Part shown: positions 41,452 through 49,107 of the stretch, in pieces
Position numbering within the stretch: the first letter of the stretch is position 1
Layout of the letters: every line of letters begins with the position of its first letter
NCBI GenBank assembly: GCA_965242575.1
Contig: OZ251461.1
Location: forward strand, 186,001-250,000
Length of the DNA stretch: 64,000 nucleotides
DNA from: JANQOH01 sp965242575
GTDB taxonomy: Bacteria; Pseudomonadota; Alphaproteobacteria; UBA7887
Reading direction: 5' to 3'
Made by a program: the position numbers and the translations under genes
Notes under the pieces: generated by a model
Seen by the model: the letters and a program-made list of their open reading frames with translations, nothing else
The model's database searches: none
What the model was told of the DNA's origin: nothing

Positions 41452-43149
41452 TCAGCCGCCGCGCCAATTCCGCTCCGCCTCGTCCCACGACGCCAGCGCC
41501 TGCGTGTCGGGCACCCGGGCGAGGCCGGACCGGGCGTCGGGCGACACGGCGTCGGGAGTCACGACCGCGTCGACCAGCGCCGGCGCGCGGGCGAACGCGC
41601 GGTCGAGCGCCGCCGGCAGGTCCTCGGCCCGTTCGACGCGCTCGGCGTGCAGCCCGAACCCGCGCGCCATCGCCGCGTGGTCGGCGAATTGCAGGCGCGT
41701 CCCGACGATCTTGCCGTAGCGTTCGGCCTGGTCGTGGACCTCGATCTGCCAGGCGCCGTTGTTGGCGACGACGAAGACGACCCGCGCGCCGTGGCGGACG
41801 GCGGTGTCGATCTCCAGCGCGTTGAAGCCGAACGCGCCGTCGCCCGTCGCCACCAGGACCTTCTTGTCGGGGCGCGCCAGCGCGGCGGCGACGCCGTAGG
41901 GAACGCCGACGCCGATGCAGCCGAACGGGCCGGGGTCGAGCACGGTCGGGGCCGACAGCCCGACGCGGGCGAAACTGAGGAAGTCGCCGCCGTCCACCAC
42001 GACGATCGAGTCGTCGTCCAGCCGGTCGCGGAGCGCGCCGATGAGGCGGTTCGGGTGCATGCGCCCGTCGCGCCCCGGCGGCGCCTCGGCCAGCGCGCGG
42101 CGCAGCCGGGTGGCGCGTTCGGCGTGCCCGCGCCGGAGCGACTCGATCCACTCGCGGTCCACGGCGGGCGTCCGATTGCCGGCGGCAGCGGCGACGGCGG
42201 CGAGCGCCGGAGCGGGGCTGGCGAGGATTTCGACGGCGCCGCGGCGGTTGTCGCGCAGCTCGCCCGCGGTGTCGGCGATGCGCACGAACCGCGCTTCGCC
42301 GAACACCGCCGGCGACCCGTAGGCGAGCTGGAAGTCGAGCTTGCGCCCGACGGTGACGACCAGATCGGCGCCGGACAGCGCCGCGCCGCGCATGGCGGCG
42401 ACCGCCGCGGGGTGGTCGTCGGGGACCAGGCCGCGGCTCTCGCCGGTGTCGAGATAGGCGCAGCCAGAGCGGTCGAGGAGCGCCCGCAGCTCCGCCCCCG
42501 CGCCGCGCGCGCCGCGCCCGGAGATCGCCAGCGGCCGCCGCGCCGACCATATGAGGTCGGCGGCGCGGGCGGCGTCGTCCGGGTCCGGCTGGAGGCGCGG
42601 GCGCGGGCGGGCGGCTAGGTGTTCGGCGCGCCGCCCCGCCTCCGGGACCGCCGCGCGCAGCAGGTCGGTCGGGACCTGGACGAACGCCGGTCCCGGCTCG
42701 CCGCCCTCGCCGAGCGCGCGCGCCGCCGCCTCGTCGAGCTCCCGCGCCGTGTGGACGGGGTCGCGCAAGGTCCGCGCGTAGCGGGTCACGGGGGCGGCGA
42801 GGGCGAGGTGGTCGAGGTCCTGCAACGCGCCGCGGTTCTCCTGCGCCGTCGGCGGCGTCCCGGACAGGACCAGCACCGGCGCGCGCGAGACGTGCGCGTT
42901 GGCGATCCCCGTCAGCGCGTTGGTCACGCCGGGGCCGGCGGTGACCATGGCGGCGCCGAGGCCGCCGGTCAGTTCCGCATGCGCCTGCGCCATGTGGACG
43001 GCGGCGCGTTCGTCGCGGACGTCGATTATGGCGATCCCCGCCGCGTCGACCGCCATCCAGATCGGCATGACGTGGCCGCCGCACAGCGCGAAGACTCGCT
43101 CCACCCCCCGCGCGGCGAGGAACGCGGCGACGGTTTCGGCGACGGTCAC
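41452..43149 (-). CDS. Thiamine-diphosphate enzyme of the acetolactate synthase-like family
   Basis: 565 residues. The catalytic Glu is in VRDERAAVHMA, the ThDP motif is GDGAFGFN-LEIDTAVRHG-VFVVANN, and the three domains have the usual length. It resembles acetolactate synthase-like or oxalyl/benzoylformate decarboxylase-like proteins; no regulatory subunit (IlvH) gene is beside it, so a catabolic 2-oxoacid decarboxylase is as likely as acetolactate synthesis. The start codon is clear (MTVAETVAAFLAARGV) and lies 231 bases from the divergent adhesin gene. Confidence 0.87.
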   Translation of the reverse strand: MTVAETVAAFLAARGVERVFALCGGHVMPIWMAVDAAGIAIIDVRDERAAVHMAQAHAELTGGLGAAMVTAGPGVTNALTGIANAHVSRAPVLVLSGTPPTAQENRGALQDLDHLALAAPVTRYARTLRDPVHTARELDEAAARALGEGGEPGPAFVQVPTDLLRAAVPEAGRRAEHLAARPRPRLQPDPDDAARAADLIWSARRPLAISGRGARGAGAELRALLDRSGCAYLDTGESRGLVPDDHPAAVAAMRGAALSGADLVVTVGRKLDFQLAYGSPAVFGEARFVRIADTAGELRDNRRGAVEILASPAPALAAVAAAAGNRTPAVDREWIESLRRGHAERATRLRRALAEAPPGRDGRMHPNRLIGALRDRLDDDSIVVVDGGDFLSFARVGLSAPTVLDPGPFGCIGVGVPYGVAAALARPDKKVLVATGDGAFGFNALEIDTAVRHGARVVFVVANNGAWQIEVHDQAERYGKIVGTRLQFADHAAMARGFGLHAERVERAEDLPAALDRAFARAPALVDAVVTPDAVSPDARSGLARVPDTQALASWDEAERNWRGG

Positions 43150-43327
43150 GCGGCGCGCGGCCCGAAACCCATGGCGGCCTCCCGTCCCGCGTCCGGCGCG
43201 CGCGGCTCCATTTCTTTCGTCCTCCGCTCCCCGTCCGGGTTCCCGCGATCTCGCCGGGAGCCGAGCGTATCCCGGCGCCGTCCGGTTTCCAAGCCGCGGC
43301 GCGGCGGCCGTCCTTGCGCCGCCGCGC

Positions 43328-43356
43328 TTGCGTTCGTCCCGGTGTTGTGGTATCGT
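43328..43356 (+). promoter_or_regulatory. Probable promoter of the Calx-beta adhesin
   Basis: TTGCGT (43328-43333), 17 bases, TATCGT (43351-43356). The start of transcription would be near 43363, 18 bases before the first ATG (43381), which has a GAGGG ribosome site. Confidence 0.5.
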
Positions 43357-43380
43357 TGCCGGACGCTGCGGATCGAGGGC

Positions 43381-43422
43381 ATGGCGATGGCGTTCACCCC
43401 CCCCCCCCCGCGTCAGGCATGA
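43381..43422 (+). other. Leader mini-ORF or slipped start of the adhesin (MAMAFTPPPPRQA)
   Basis: Thirteen codons from ATG 43381 through the C tract to a TGA that overlaps the adhesin ATG (ATGA at 43419-43422). With one extra C the leader would fuse in frame to the adhesin. It may be the true start in the on state, or a coupled leader peptide. Confidence 0.55.
43397..43409 (+). repeat. Poly-C tract of 13 before the adhesin frame
   Basis: Thirteen consecutive C in codons 6-10 of the leader frame. Thirteen leads to a stop after three more codons; 14 joins the leader to the adhesin. Confidence 0.9.
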
Positions 43423-46400
43423 CGGGCCGGAGCCGCTTCGTGCGCGCTGCGCGCTTGTGCGCGATCCTCGCCGCGCCGCTCCTTGCGCTGGCCGCCGCGC
43501 CGGCCGCGGCGCAGGTGACGGTGTCCATCGTCTCGACCCCGGTCAACGGGCAATATTACGTCGTCGGAGAGAAGATCGTCACGAGAATCTCCGGCCTCCC
43601 CACCGTGATCTCGGCCGATACCAGCACCAGCAACCCCGTCTCCGACTGCGCCACCCGGCGCCCGGGTGTGACCGACCAGACCGATTGGCGGTGCAACTGG
43701 ATGCGGATCGACATAGGCGGCGTCACGCGGGAGGCGCAGATCGTCCACAATCCGTTCAACCGGACGTCCAACGACTACGAGTACACCGTGCAGGCCGCCG
43801 ATACCGACACCGATGGCGTAAGCATCCCGGCGAATTCGATCGTCGGCAGGATATGGCGACAGGGGACCAACTCCATCTTCAGTCCGATCTTCAACCGCAA
43901 CCACGCCGCGCTGGCCGCCCAGTCCGGCCACAGGGTCGACGGCGATGGCGCGCCGATCCGCTTCTCGATCGACTCGCCGCGGGTGGCGGAGGGCGGCGCC
44001 GGCGACACGCCGACGATGACCTTCACCGTGACCCTGTCCTCGGCCGCGTCGGTCCAGGCGACGGTGAACTACAACGACTACTCGGGCGGCACGGCGACAT
44101 CGGGGACGGATTACACGGCGGTTACGGCCGGCACGCTGGCCTTCGCGGCGGGCGTGACGAGCCAGACCATCTCCGTGACGGTGACGGGCGACACCTTGGC
44201 GGAGTCGGACGAGAGCATCGATCTGCAGTTGGGCAGCCCCACCCCGACCGGGGTCGTCGTCGTGACGGGGATGGAGGTGGGGCGGGGAACCATCGTCGAC
44301 GACGACACGCCGACGCTGGCGATCGATTCGCCGAGCGTGGCGGAGGGGGACTCCGGGACAACGGATCTGGAGTTCACGGTGACGCTGTCGCCAGCCTCTA
44401 CGTCGCAGGTGACGGTGGAGTGGTTCGGATCGGACGGCGGGACTGCGGAGTCGGGAACCGACTACACGACGCCCGCCGGCGGGACGCTGACCTTCGCCGT
44501 CGGCGAGACGAGCAAGACGGTCGTGGTGGAAGTGCTGGGAGACTCGGCGTTTGAACCCGACGAGACGGTGCGGGTGGGGATCTACAACCCGAGTCCGCCC
44601 GGGACGCCTTTCCGCGGCGCGGACGGACTCCGCAGCTCGACCCCGACCGCCTTCGGCTTCGGGACGATCACGAACGACGACGCGCGGCCTGCGCCGCCGC
44701 CGCCGCCCCCGCCGGCGGAGACGCTGGTCCTCTCGGTGGAGGAGCTGGAGGTCGCGGCGGACACGGACGGCGCGGCCTACACCGTGCGCCTGGACGGGGC
44801 TCCGACGGGGGCGGTGGAGGTGGCGATCTCCAGCGACGACCCCGACGTGACGGCGGCCCCCGCGGCGTTGTCGTTCGACAGGTCGAACTGGAGCGCGCCG
44901 CAAACGGTGACGGTGACGGCTGCGGCGGACGACGACGATTACGCCGATACGGCGCGCCTCACGCATACCGCGAGCGGCGGCGGGCTGGACGGCGAAATGG
45001 CGGTCGTGACGGCGATGGTGTCGGAGCCCGGCGATACGCGGGTGCGGGCGCCCGCGGCGGGCGACCCGGCCGTTTACATGGTGGGCGGGCATCGGGTGGA
45101 GGTCCGCGCCGAGGCGGGGGTTCCGCCCGGCGTCGAGATCGTCCCCCCAGAGTCGCTGGCGGCGGACCTGTCGGTGACGCTGCGCCCGGTTTCGGACGAC
45201 GTGTCGCTGGCGCCCGGCGCCTTCGGCGCCGGCGCCGGCGCGGCGCAAGTGGCGGTGGACGTGTCCGTTACGGGCGTTCCGGCGGCGGGGCTGGAACTGT
45301 GCCTGCCGGCGCGTGCGGCGCTGCGGGAAGCGGCGGGCGGTCGCGCGTTGACGCTGCTGCGCCATGACGGGACCGCATGGGTCGAGGTCGCGGGGGCGCG
45401 GCTGGACGCGGATGCGGAGCGCGTGTGCGCGGCGGGGATTACCGAGTTTTCGCCCTTCGCGGTGGGCTGGCGCGCGGACGTCCCGGCGGTCGCGGAGCGG
45501 TCGGACGCGCGGACGCGGCTTGCCGCGGTCAACCGGTCGATCCTGCCGGAAGTGTCGCGGGCGATGTGGGACGGCGCGGCGTCCGCGGTGGCGCGGCGTT
45601 TCGGCGACGGCGCGCCGGCGGGCTACGACGGCGGGGCGGACGCCAACGCCGCGGCGTGGGCTGCGGACGCGCTGTCGTGGCTGGCGGGCCGGCTGGGCGC
45701 TCCGGGCGGCGCGTCTGCGGCCCGCGCGCGCGGGCCCGTCCCGTTCCACGACCCGCAGCCTTACGGCCCGCCGGAGGATGCGCCTGCGCCTCTCGGGGCG
45801 GGGTGGCGTGCGTTGCTTCCGGGTTCGGCGTTCGCGTTGGGGCTGTCGGGCGGCGCTGCGGGGGACGGCCCCGACGCTGCGCTGTGGGGTTCGGGCGACC
45901 GGCGGTCGCTGTCCCTCGACGACGGGGCGCTGTCGTGGGAGGGCGAGGTTACGGCGCTGCACGCCGGGGCCGATGCGCGGACGGCTCCGGACGGTTCGGG
46001 CGGGCGCGTTCTCGGCGGCGTGTCGGCGTCGTGGTCGGAGAGCGATATCGACTACACCGATACGGGCGGCGCGGAGTCCGTCAAAGGCGGCCACGAGGTG
46101 AGCATGGCGAGCGTCCAGCCCTATGTGGGGTGGCTTGCGGGCGATGGGTCTCGGGCGTGGGCTACGCTGTCGCACGGGCGCGGCGAGGTGGAGATCGCCG
46201 ACGCCGCGGCGGGCGCCGCGGATTCGTCGGCGACGTTGACGGCTGCGGCTATCGGCGCGCGGACGCGTGCGCTGTCGCGGGGCGCTGCGGCGGTGGATGT
46301 GAAGGGGGAGGCGCAGGCGGCGCGCTTCGCGCTCGACGGCGCTGGCAATCTCATCGCGGGTATGTCGGCGCGGACGTTCCGGCTGCGGGTTGCGGCGGAG

Positions 46401-46979
46401 GGGCGCTACGTCATCGCGTTCGCGAACGGCGGTTCGTTGACTCCGTCGCTGGAGGCGGGTTTGCGTTGGGATGGCGGCGACGGGGCGACGGGCGCGGGCG
46501 TGGAGTTGGGCGGCGGCGCGGCGTGGTCGGCTCCGTCATCGCCGCTGACGCTGGAGGCGCGCGGTCGTGCGCTTCTGGCGCATGGCGGCGATGCGGAGGA
46601 ATGGGGCGTCGGCGGCGCGCTGCGGGTTGCGCCGGGCTCCGGCGGCCTGGGCCTGTCTCTGGCGCTGTCTCCGTCGTGGGGCGCGGCCGATAGCGGCCTC
46701 GCGCGGCTGTGGAGCGCCGACGCGTCACGCACGGATGCGTCGCAGAGGGCCGGGGGCCGCCTCGACGCCGAGGCGGGCTACGGGTTGCGCGCGTTGGGCG
46801 GCGTTGCGACGCCGTTGGCGGGTTTCGCGCTCACCGGCGACCGCTCGCGCGAATGGCGCGTCGGCGGCCGCCTCGCCCTCGCCGAGGCCCTCGACCTGGC
46901 CCTCGCGACGTCGCTGCGCGAAACCCGCGCCGGAGCTCCCGACCGCCGCATCGCCCTCGACCTCCGCCTCCGCTGGTAG
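43419..46979 (+). CDS. Calx-beta repeat surface protein with C-terminal beta-barrel (autotransporter-like)
   Basis: 1186 residues from ATG 43419. Signal peptide (ARLCAILAAPLLALAAAPAAAQ), then a divergent N-domain (to about 180), two Calx-beta modules (SPRVAEGGAG near 187 and SPSVAEGDSG near 307, ending IVDDDT and ITNDDA), a Pro-rich linker near 430, a third beta-domain (about 438-545) and a passenger-like region. From about residue 795 alternating strands rich in Gly and aromatic residues form a barrel ending in Trp (LDLRLRW), typical of outer membrane proteins. It should be surface-exposed; Calx-beta modules bind calcium and often mediate adhesion. Expression may depend on the upstream C tract. 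In the barrel region codons ending in T are commoner than in neighbours. Confidence 0.85.
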   Translation: MTGRSRFVRAARLCAILAAPLLALAAAPAAAQVTVSIVSTPVNGQYYVVGEKIVTRISGLPTVISADTSTSNPVSDCATRRPGVTDQTDWRCNWMRIDIGGVTREAQIVHNPFNRTSNDYEYTVQAADTDTDGVSIPANSIVGRIWRQGTNSIFSPIFNRNHAALAAQSGHRVDGDGAPIRFSIDSPRVAEGGAGDTPTMTFTVTLSSAASVQATVNYNDYSGGTATSGTDYTAVTAGTLAFAAGVTSQTISVTVTGDTLAESDESIDLQLGSPTPTGVVVVTGMEVGRGTIVDDDTPTLAIDSPSVAEGDSGTTDLEFTVTLSPASTSQVTVEWFGSDGGTAESGTDYTTPAGGTLTFAVGETSKTVVVEVLGDSAFEPDETVRVGIYNPSPPGTPFRGADGLRSSTPTAFGFGTITNDDARPAPPPPPPPAETLVLSVEELEVAADTDGAAYTVRLDGAPTGAVEVAISSDDPDVTAAPAALSFDRSNWSAPQTVTVTAAADDDDYADTARLTHTASGGGLDGEMAVVTAMVSEPGDTRVRAPAAGDPAVYMVGGHRVEVRAEAGVPPGVEIVPPESLAADLSVTLRPVSDDVSLAPGAFGAGAGAAQVAVDVSVTGVPAAGLELCLPARAALREAAGGRALTLLRHDGTAWVEVAGARLDADAERVCAAGITEFSPFAVGWRADVPAVAERSDARTRLAAVNRSILPEVSRAMWDGAASAVARRFGDGAPAGYDGGADANAAAWAADALSWLAGRLGAPGGASAARARGPVPFHDPQPYGPPEDAPAPLGAGWRALLPGSAFALGLSGGAAGDGPDAALWGSGDRRSLSLDDGALSWEGEVTALHAGADARTAPDGSGGRVLGGVSASWSESDIDYTDTGGAESVKGGHEVSMASVQPYVGWLAGDGSRAWATLSHGRGEVEIADAAAGAADSSATLTAAAIGARTRALSRGAAAVDVKGEAQAARFALDGAGNLIAGMSARTFRLRVAAEGRYVIAFANGGSLTPSLEAGLRWDGGDGATGAGVELGGGAAWSAPSSPLTLEARGRALLAHGGDAEEWGVGGALRVAPGSGGLGLSLALSPSWGAADSGLARLWSADASRTDASQRAGGRLDAEAGYGLRALGGVATPLAGFALTGDRSREWRVGGRLALAEALDLALATSLRETRAGAPDRRIALDLRLRW

Positions 46980-47058
46980 CCCCTGGGCGCCCCGGCGTCT
47001 CGCTGGCATGCGCGCGAAGCGCGCAAAAGAAGAAGACGCCGGCGGGTTTCGGCGACCG

Positions 47059-47997
47059 TCACACGGCGAGCGGGACGACGTCGCCGGCGAAGGCGTCGAT
47101 CCGATCGAGGGTGGAGGCGAGGTCGTCGCTCTCGAAGCCTATGAGCAGGTGCGCCGCGCCGGCGTCGCGCCAGGCGCGCGCGTCGGCGGCGATGGCGGCG
47201 GCGGGGCCGGTGAACGGCCGGTCGCGCGCCCCGCCGAGCCGGTACCAGGGGACGAACAGCGCCGTGTCGAGCGCGGCGGGGTCGCGCCCGGCCTCGGCGG
47301 CGCGGCGGCGCACGTCCGCCAGCGCGGCGGCGTAGGCTTCGGGCGTGTCCAGCAGCTTTCGCGGGTTGGCGATGACCGGATACCAGCCATCGCCCAGCGC
47401 CGCCGCGCGCTGGCGCGCCGCGGCGCCCTCGCCGCCCACCCAGATCGGCGGATGCGGCTTCTGCGCCGGCTTGGGGTCGAACAACAGGTCGGCGAAGCGG
47501 ACGTGTGCGCCGTCGAAACGCGGGCGCGCCCCGGTCCACAATTCGCGGAACGCGGCGACGTATTCCGCCGATGCGGCGGCGCGGTCGGCGTAGGGCGGCG
47601 AGTGCAGCGCCGCCATCTCCTCCGCCATCCAGCCGATGCCGACGCCGACCGTGAGCCGACCGCCCGACAGCACGTCGACGGTGGCGAGCATCTTGGCGGC
47701 GAGGACCGGCGCGCGATGCGGCAGCACCATGACCGAGGTGAGCAGGCGGATGCGCTCGGTGACCGCCGCGATGTGCGACAGCGCGGTTATCTGCTCCAGG
47801 CAGGTCCCCGTATCCGCCGCCGGCCAGACGCCGGTTGCGCTGTAGGGGTAGCGCGAATCGACGGCGGCGGCGGTGACGACGTGGTCGTTGAGGCCGATCC
47901 GGGCGAGGCCGGCCTCCTCCGCGCGCCGGGCGATGGCGCGCAGCCCGTCCCCCGTCGCCGCCGGCCCGCGAGTCCCGATGTGAATCCCGAAATCCAT
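47059..47997 (-). CDS. LLM-class F420-type oxidoreductase
   Basis: 312 residues from MDFGIHIGTRGP, a luciferase-like TIM barrel with the VGVGIGWMAEEM motif, LLTSVMVLPHRAPVLAAKMLATVD and PPIWVGGEG, typical of the probable F420-dependent (Rv2161c-like) subgroup rather than FMN monooxygenases. Because cofC and cofD are in the same window, F420 use is plausible. It starts 9 bases after the adenosyltransferase gene, at the end of a fatty-acid oxidation operon. Confidence 0.87.
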   Translation of the reverse strand: MDFGIHIGTRGPAATGDGLRAIARRAEEAGLARIGLNDHVVTAAAVDSRYPYSATGVWPAADTGTCLEQITALSHIAAVTERIRLLTSVMVLPHRAPVLAAKMLATVDVLSGGRLTVGVGIGWMAEEMAALHSPPYADRAAASAEYVAAFRELWTGARPRFDGAHVRFADLLFDPKPAQKPHPPIWVGGEGAAARQRAAALGDGWYPVIANPRKLLDTPEAYAAALADVRRRAAEAGRDPAALDTALFVPWYRLGGARDRPFTGPAAAIAADARAWRDAGAAHLLIGFESDDLASTLDRIDAFAGDVVPLAV

Positions 47998-48006
47998 CCG
48001 GATCTC

Positions 48007-48570
48007 CTAACGGTTGGCGCCGGGCCGCCAGAGCACGTCGGCGCGCCCGGACTCGTTGCAACGCCGCGCCATGACGAACAGATGGTCGGACAGGCGGTTG
48101 AGATAGGCCAGCGCCGGCGGCGCGATCTCCTCCTCCGCCGCCAGCGCGGCGACGCGGCGCTCCGCGCGGCGCGCCACGGTGCGCGCCTGGTGCAGGAAGG
48201 CCGAAGCCGGAGTCCCGCCCGGCAGGACGAACGACGCCAGCGGCTCCAGTTCCGCGTTCATGGCGTCGATCTCGGCCTCCAGGCGGTCCACCTGCGCTTG
48301 CGCGACGCGCAGCGCGCCGGCGGCGCGGCGCCCGCCGGGCGGCACGCAGAGGTCGGCGCCGAGGTCGAACAGGTCGTTCTGGACGCGCGCCAGCATGGCG
48401 TCGTCGGCGCCGTCCGCATGCAGGCGGGCGAGGCCGATGGCGGCGTTCGCCTCGTCCACCGCGCCGCACGCCTCGACCCGCGGCGCGTGCTTGGCGGCGC
48501 GGCTCCCGTCGCCGAGCGACGTCTCGCCGCCGTCGCCGCCACGCGTGTAGATGCGGTCGAGTTTGACCAT
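48007..48570 (-). CDS. Cob(I)alamin adenosyltransferase, PduO type
   Basis: 187 residues: KLDRIYTRGGDGGETSLGDG at the start, VDEANAAIGLARL, the LPGGTPASAFLHQARTVARRAER core and LNRLSDHLFVMARRCN at the end are the conserved PduO motifs. It makes adenosylcobalamin from cob(I)alamin and ATP, usually for methylmalonyl-CoA mutase. The mutase is not in view. It lies 36 bases after the fused beta-oxidation gene. Confidence 0.95.
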   Translation of the reverse strand: MVKLDRIYTRGGDGGETSLGDGSRAAKHAPRVEACGAVDEANAAIGLARLHADGADDAMLARVQNDLFDLGADLCVPPGGRRAAGALRVAQAQVDRLEAEIDAMNAELEPLASFVLPGGTPASAFLHQARTVARRAERRVAALAAEEEIAPPALAYLNRLSDHLFVMARRCNESGRADVLWRPGANR

Positions 48571-48606
48571 GCGCCCTCAGCTTTTCCCTGAAGGCTGCTA
48601 TCCAAT

Positions 48607-49107
48607 CTAGGTTTTGGTAGCGCGGATGGCTGCTAACGCCGCTTCCCGTTCGGCGGGCTGGAACCTCGCCAAGACTTGGCGCAATTGTTGTTCCGGAGTC
48701 AGGACTGGCCGTTTGAAGTGTTGCGTCGCGAAGTCGTGCCCACATATCCAATGCGCGTCTTGCGCTTTGGCGAACTCCTCGGGGTTGGTGTCGCGCAGGG
48801 TGCGGCCTTCGCCTTGTGCAATGATGCGCAGTTCTCTGGTGGCTGCGTCCACCAGCTCCGCCAACGTGGCACCGGGCGCAAGCTCGTAAGACGCTCTCAT
48901 CTTCGGAGCGCGAACACCCTCCCCGCTGCGCCCGCATTTGAACAGTCCGTCGTACCACTCAACAGGTTCCGCCAACGGGGCGTCCGCCGGGACGGTCACG
49001 GTTTCGCCGTCGACTATGAATTTGAACACGCCCAACTTGCTGACGCGGGCCCGACCATTACGCGGAGCAAGCCCTTTCCCGCCTTGTAAGGTTTGTCTTC
49101 GTGCCAT
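48607..49107 (-). other. Lower-GC C-terminal module, possibly an independent transferred gene
   Basis: 166 residues from ATG 49107, in frame with and downstream of the beta-oxidation gene. GC is 57% over 48661-48780 by my count against 77% over 49981-50040. The protein begins MARRQTLQGGKGLAPRNG, has KFIVDGETVTVPADAPL, FKCGRSGEG and HWICGHDFATQHF (Cys/His that could bind metal) and ends ALAAIRATKT. I recognise no family. Low GC, its own ribosome site and placement at an existing stop suggest insertion of a foreign gene that removed the fadJ-like stop. Confidence 0.75.

Noticed and set aside
14824..43409. Poly-C tracts as assembly artefacts only
   Set aside because: Kept as a possible alternative but not preferred: three separate envelope loci have them at the same place near the start codon, and copies 2 and 3 are in frame. 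Reads are needed to decide.
46995..47030. GCGCGCGAAGCGCGC hairpin after the adhesin as a terminator
   Set aside because: The stem is followed by AAAAGAAGAAG on the plus strand with no T run; on the other strand the T-rich part lies before the stem.
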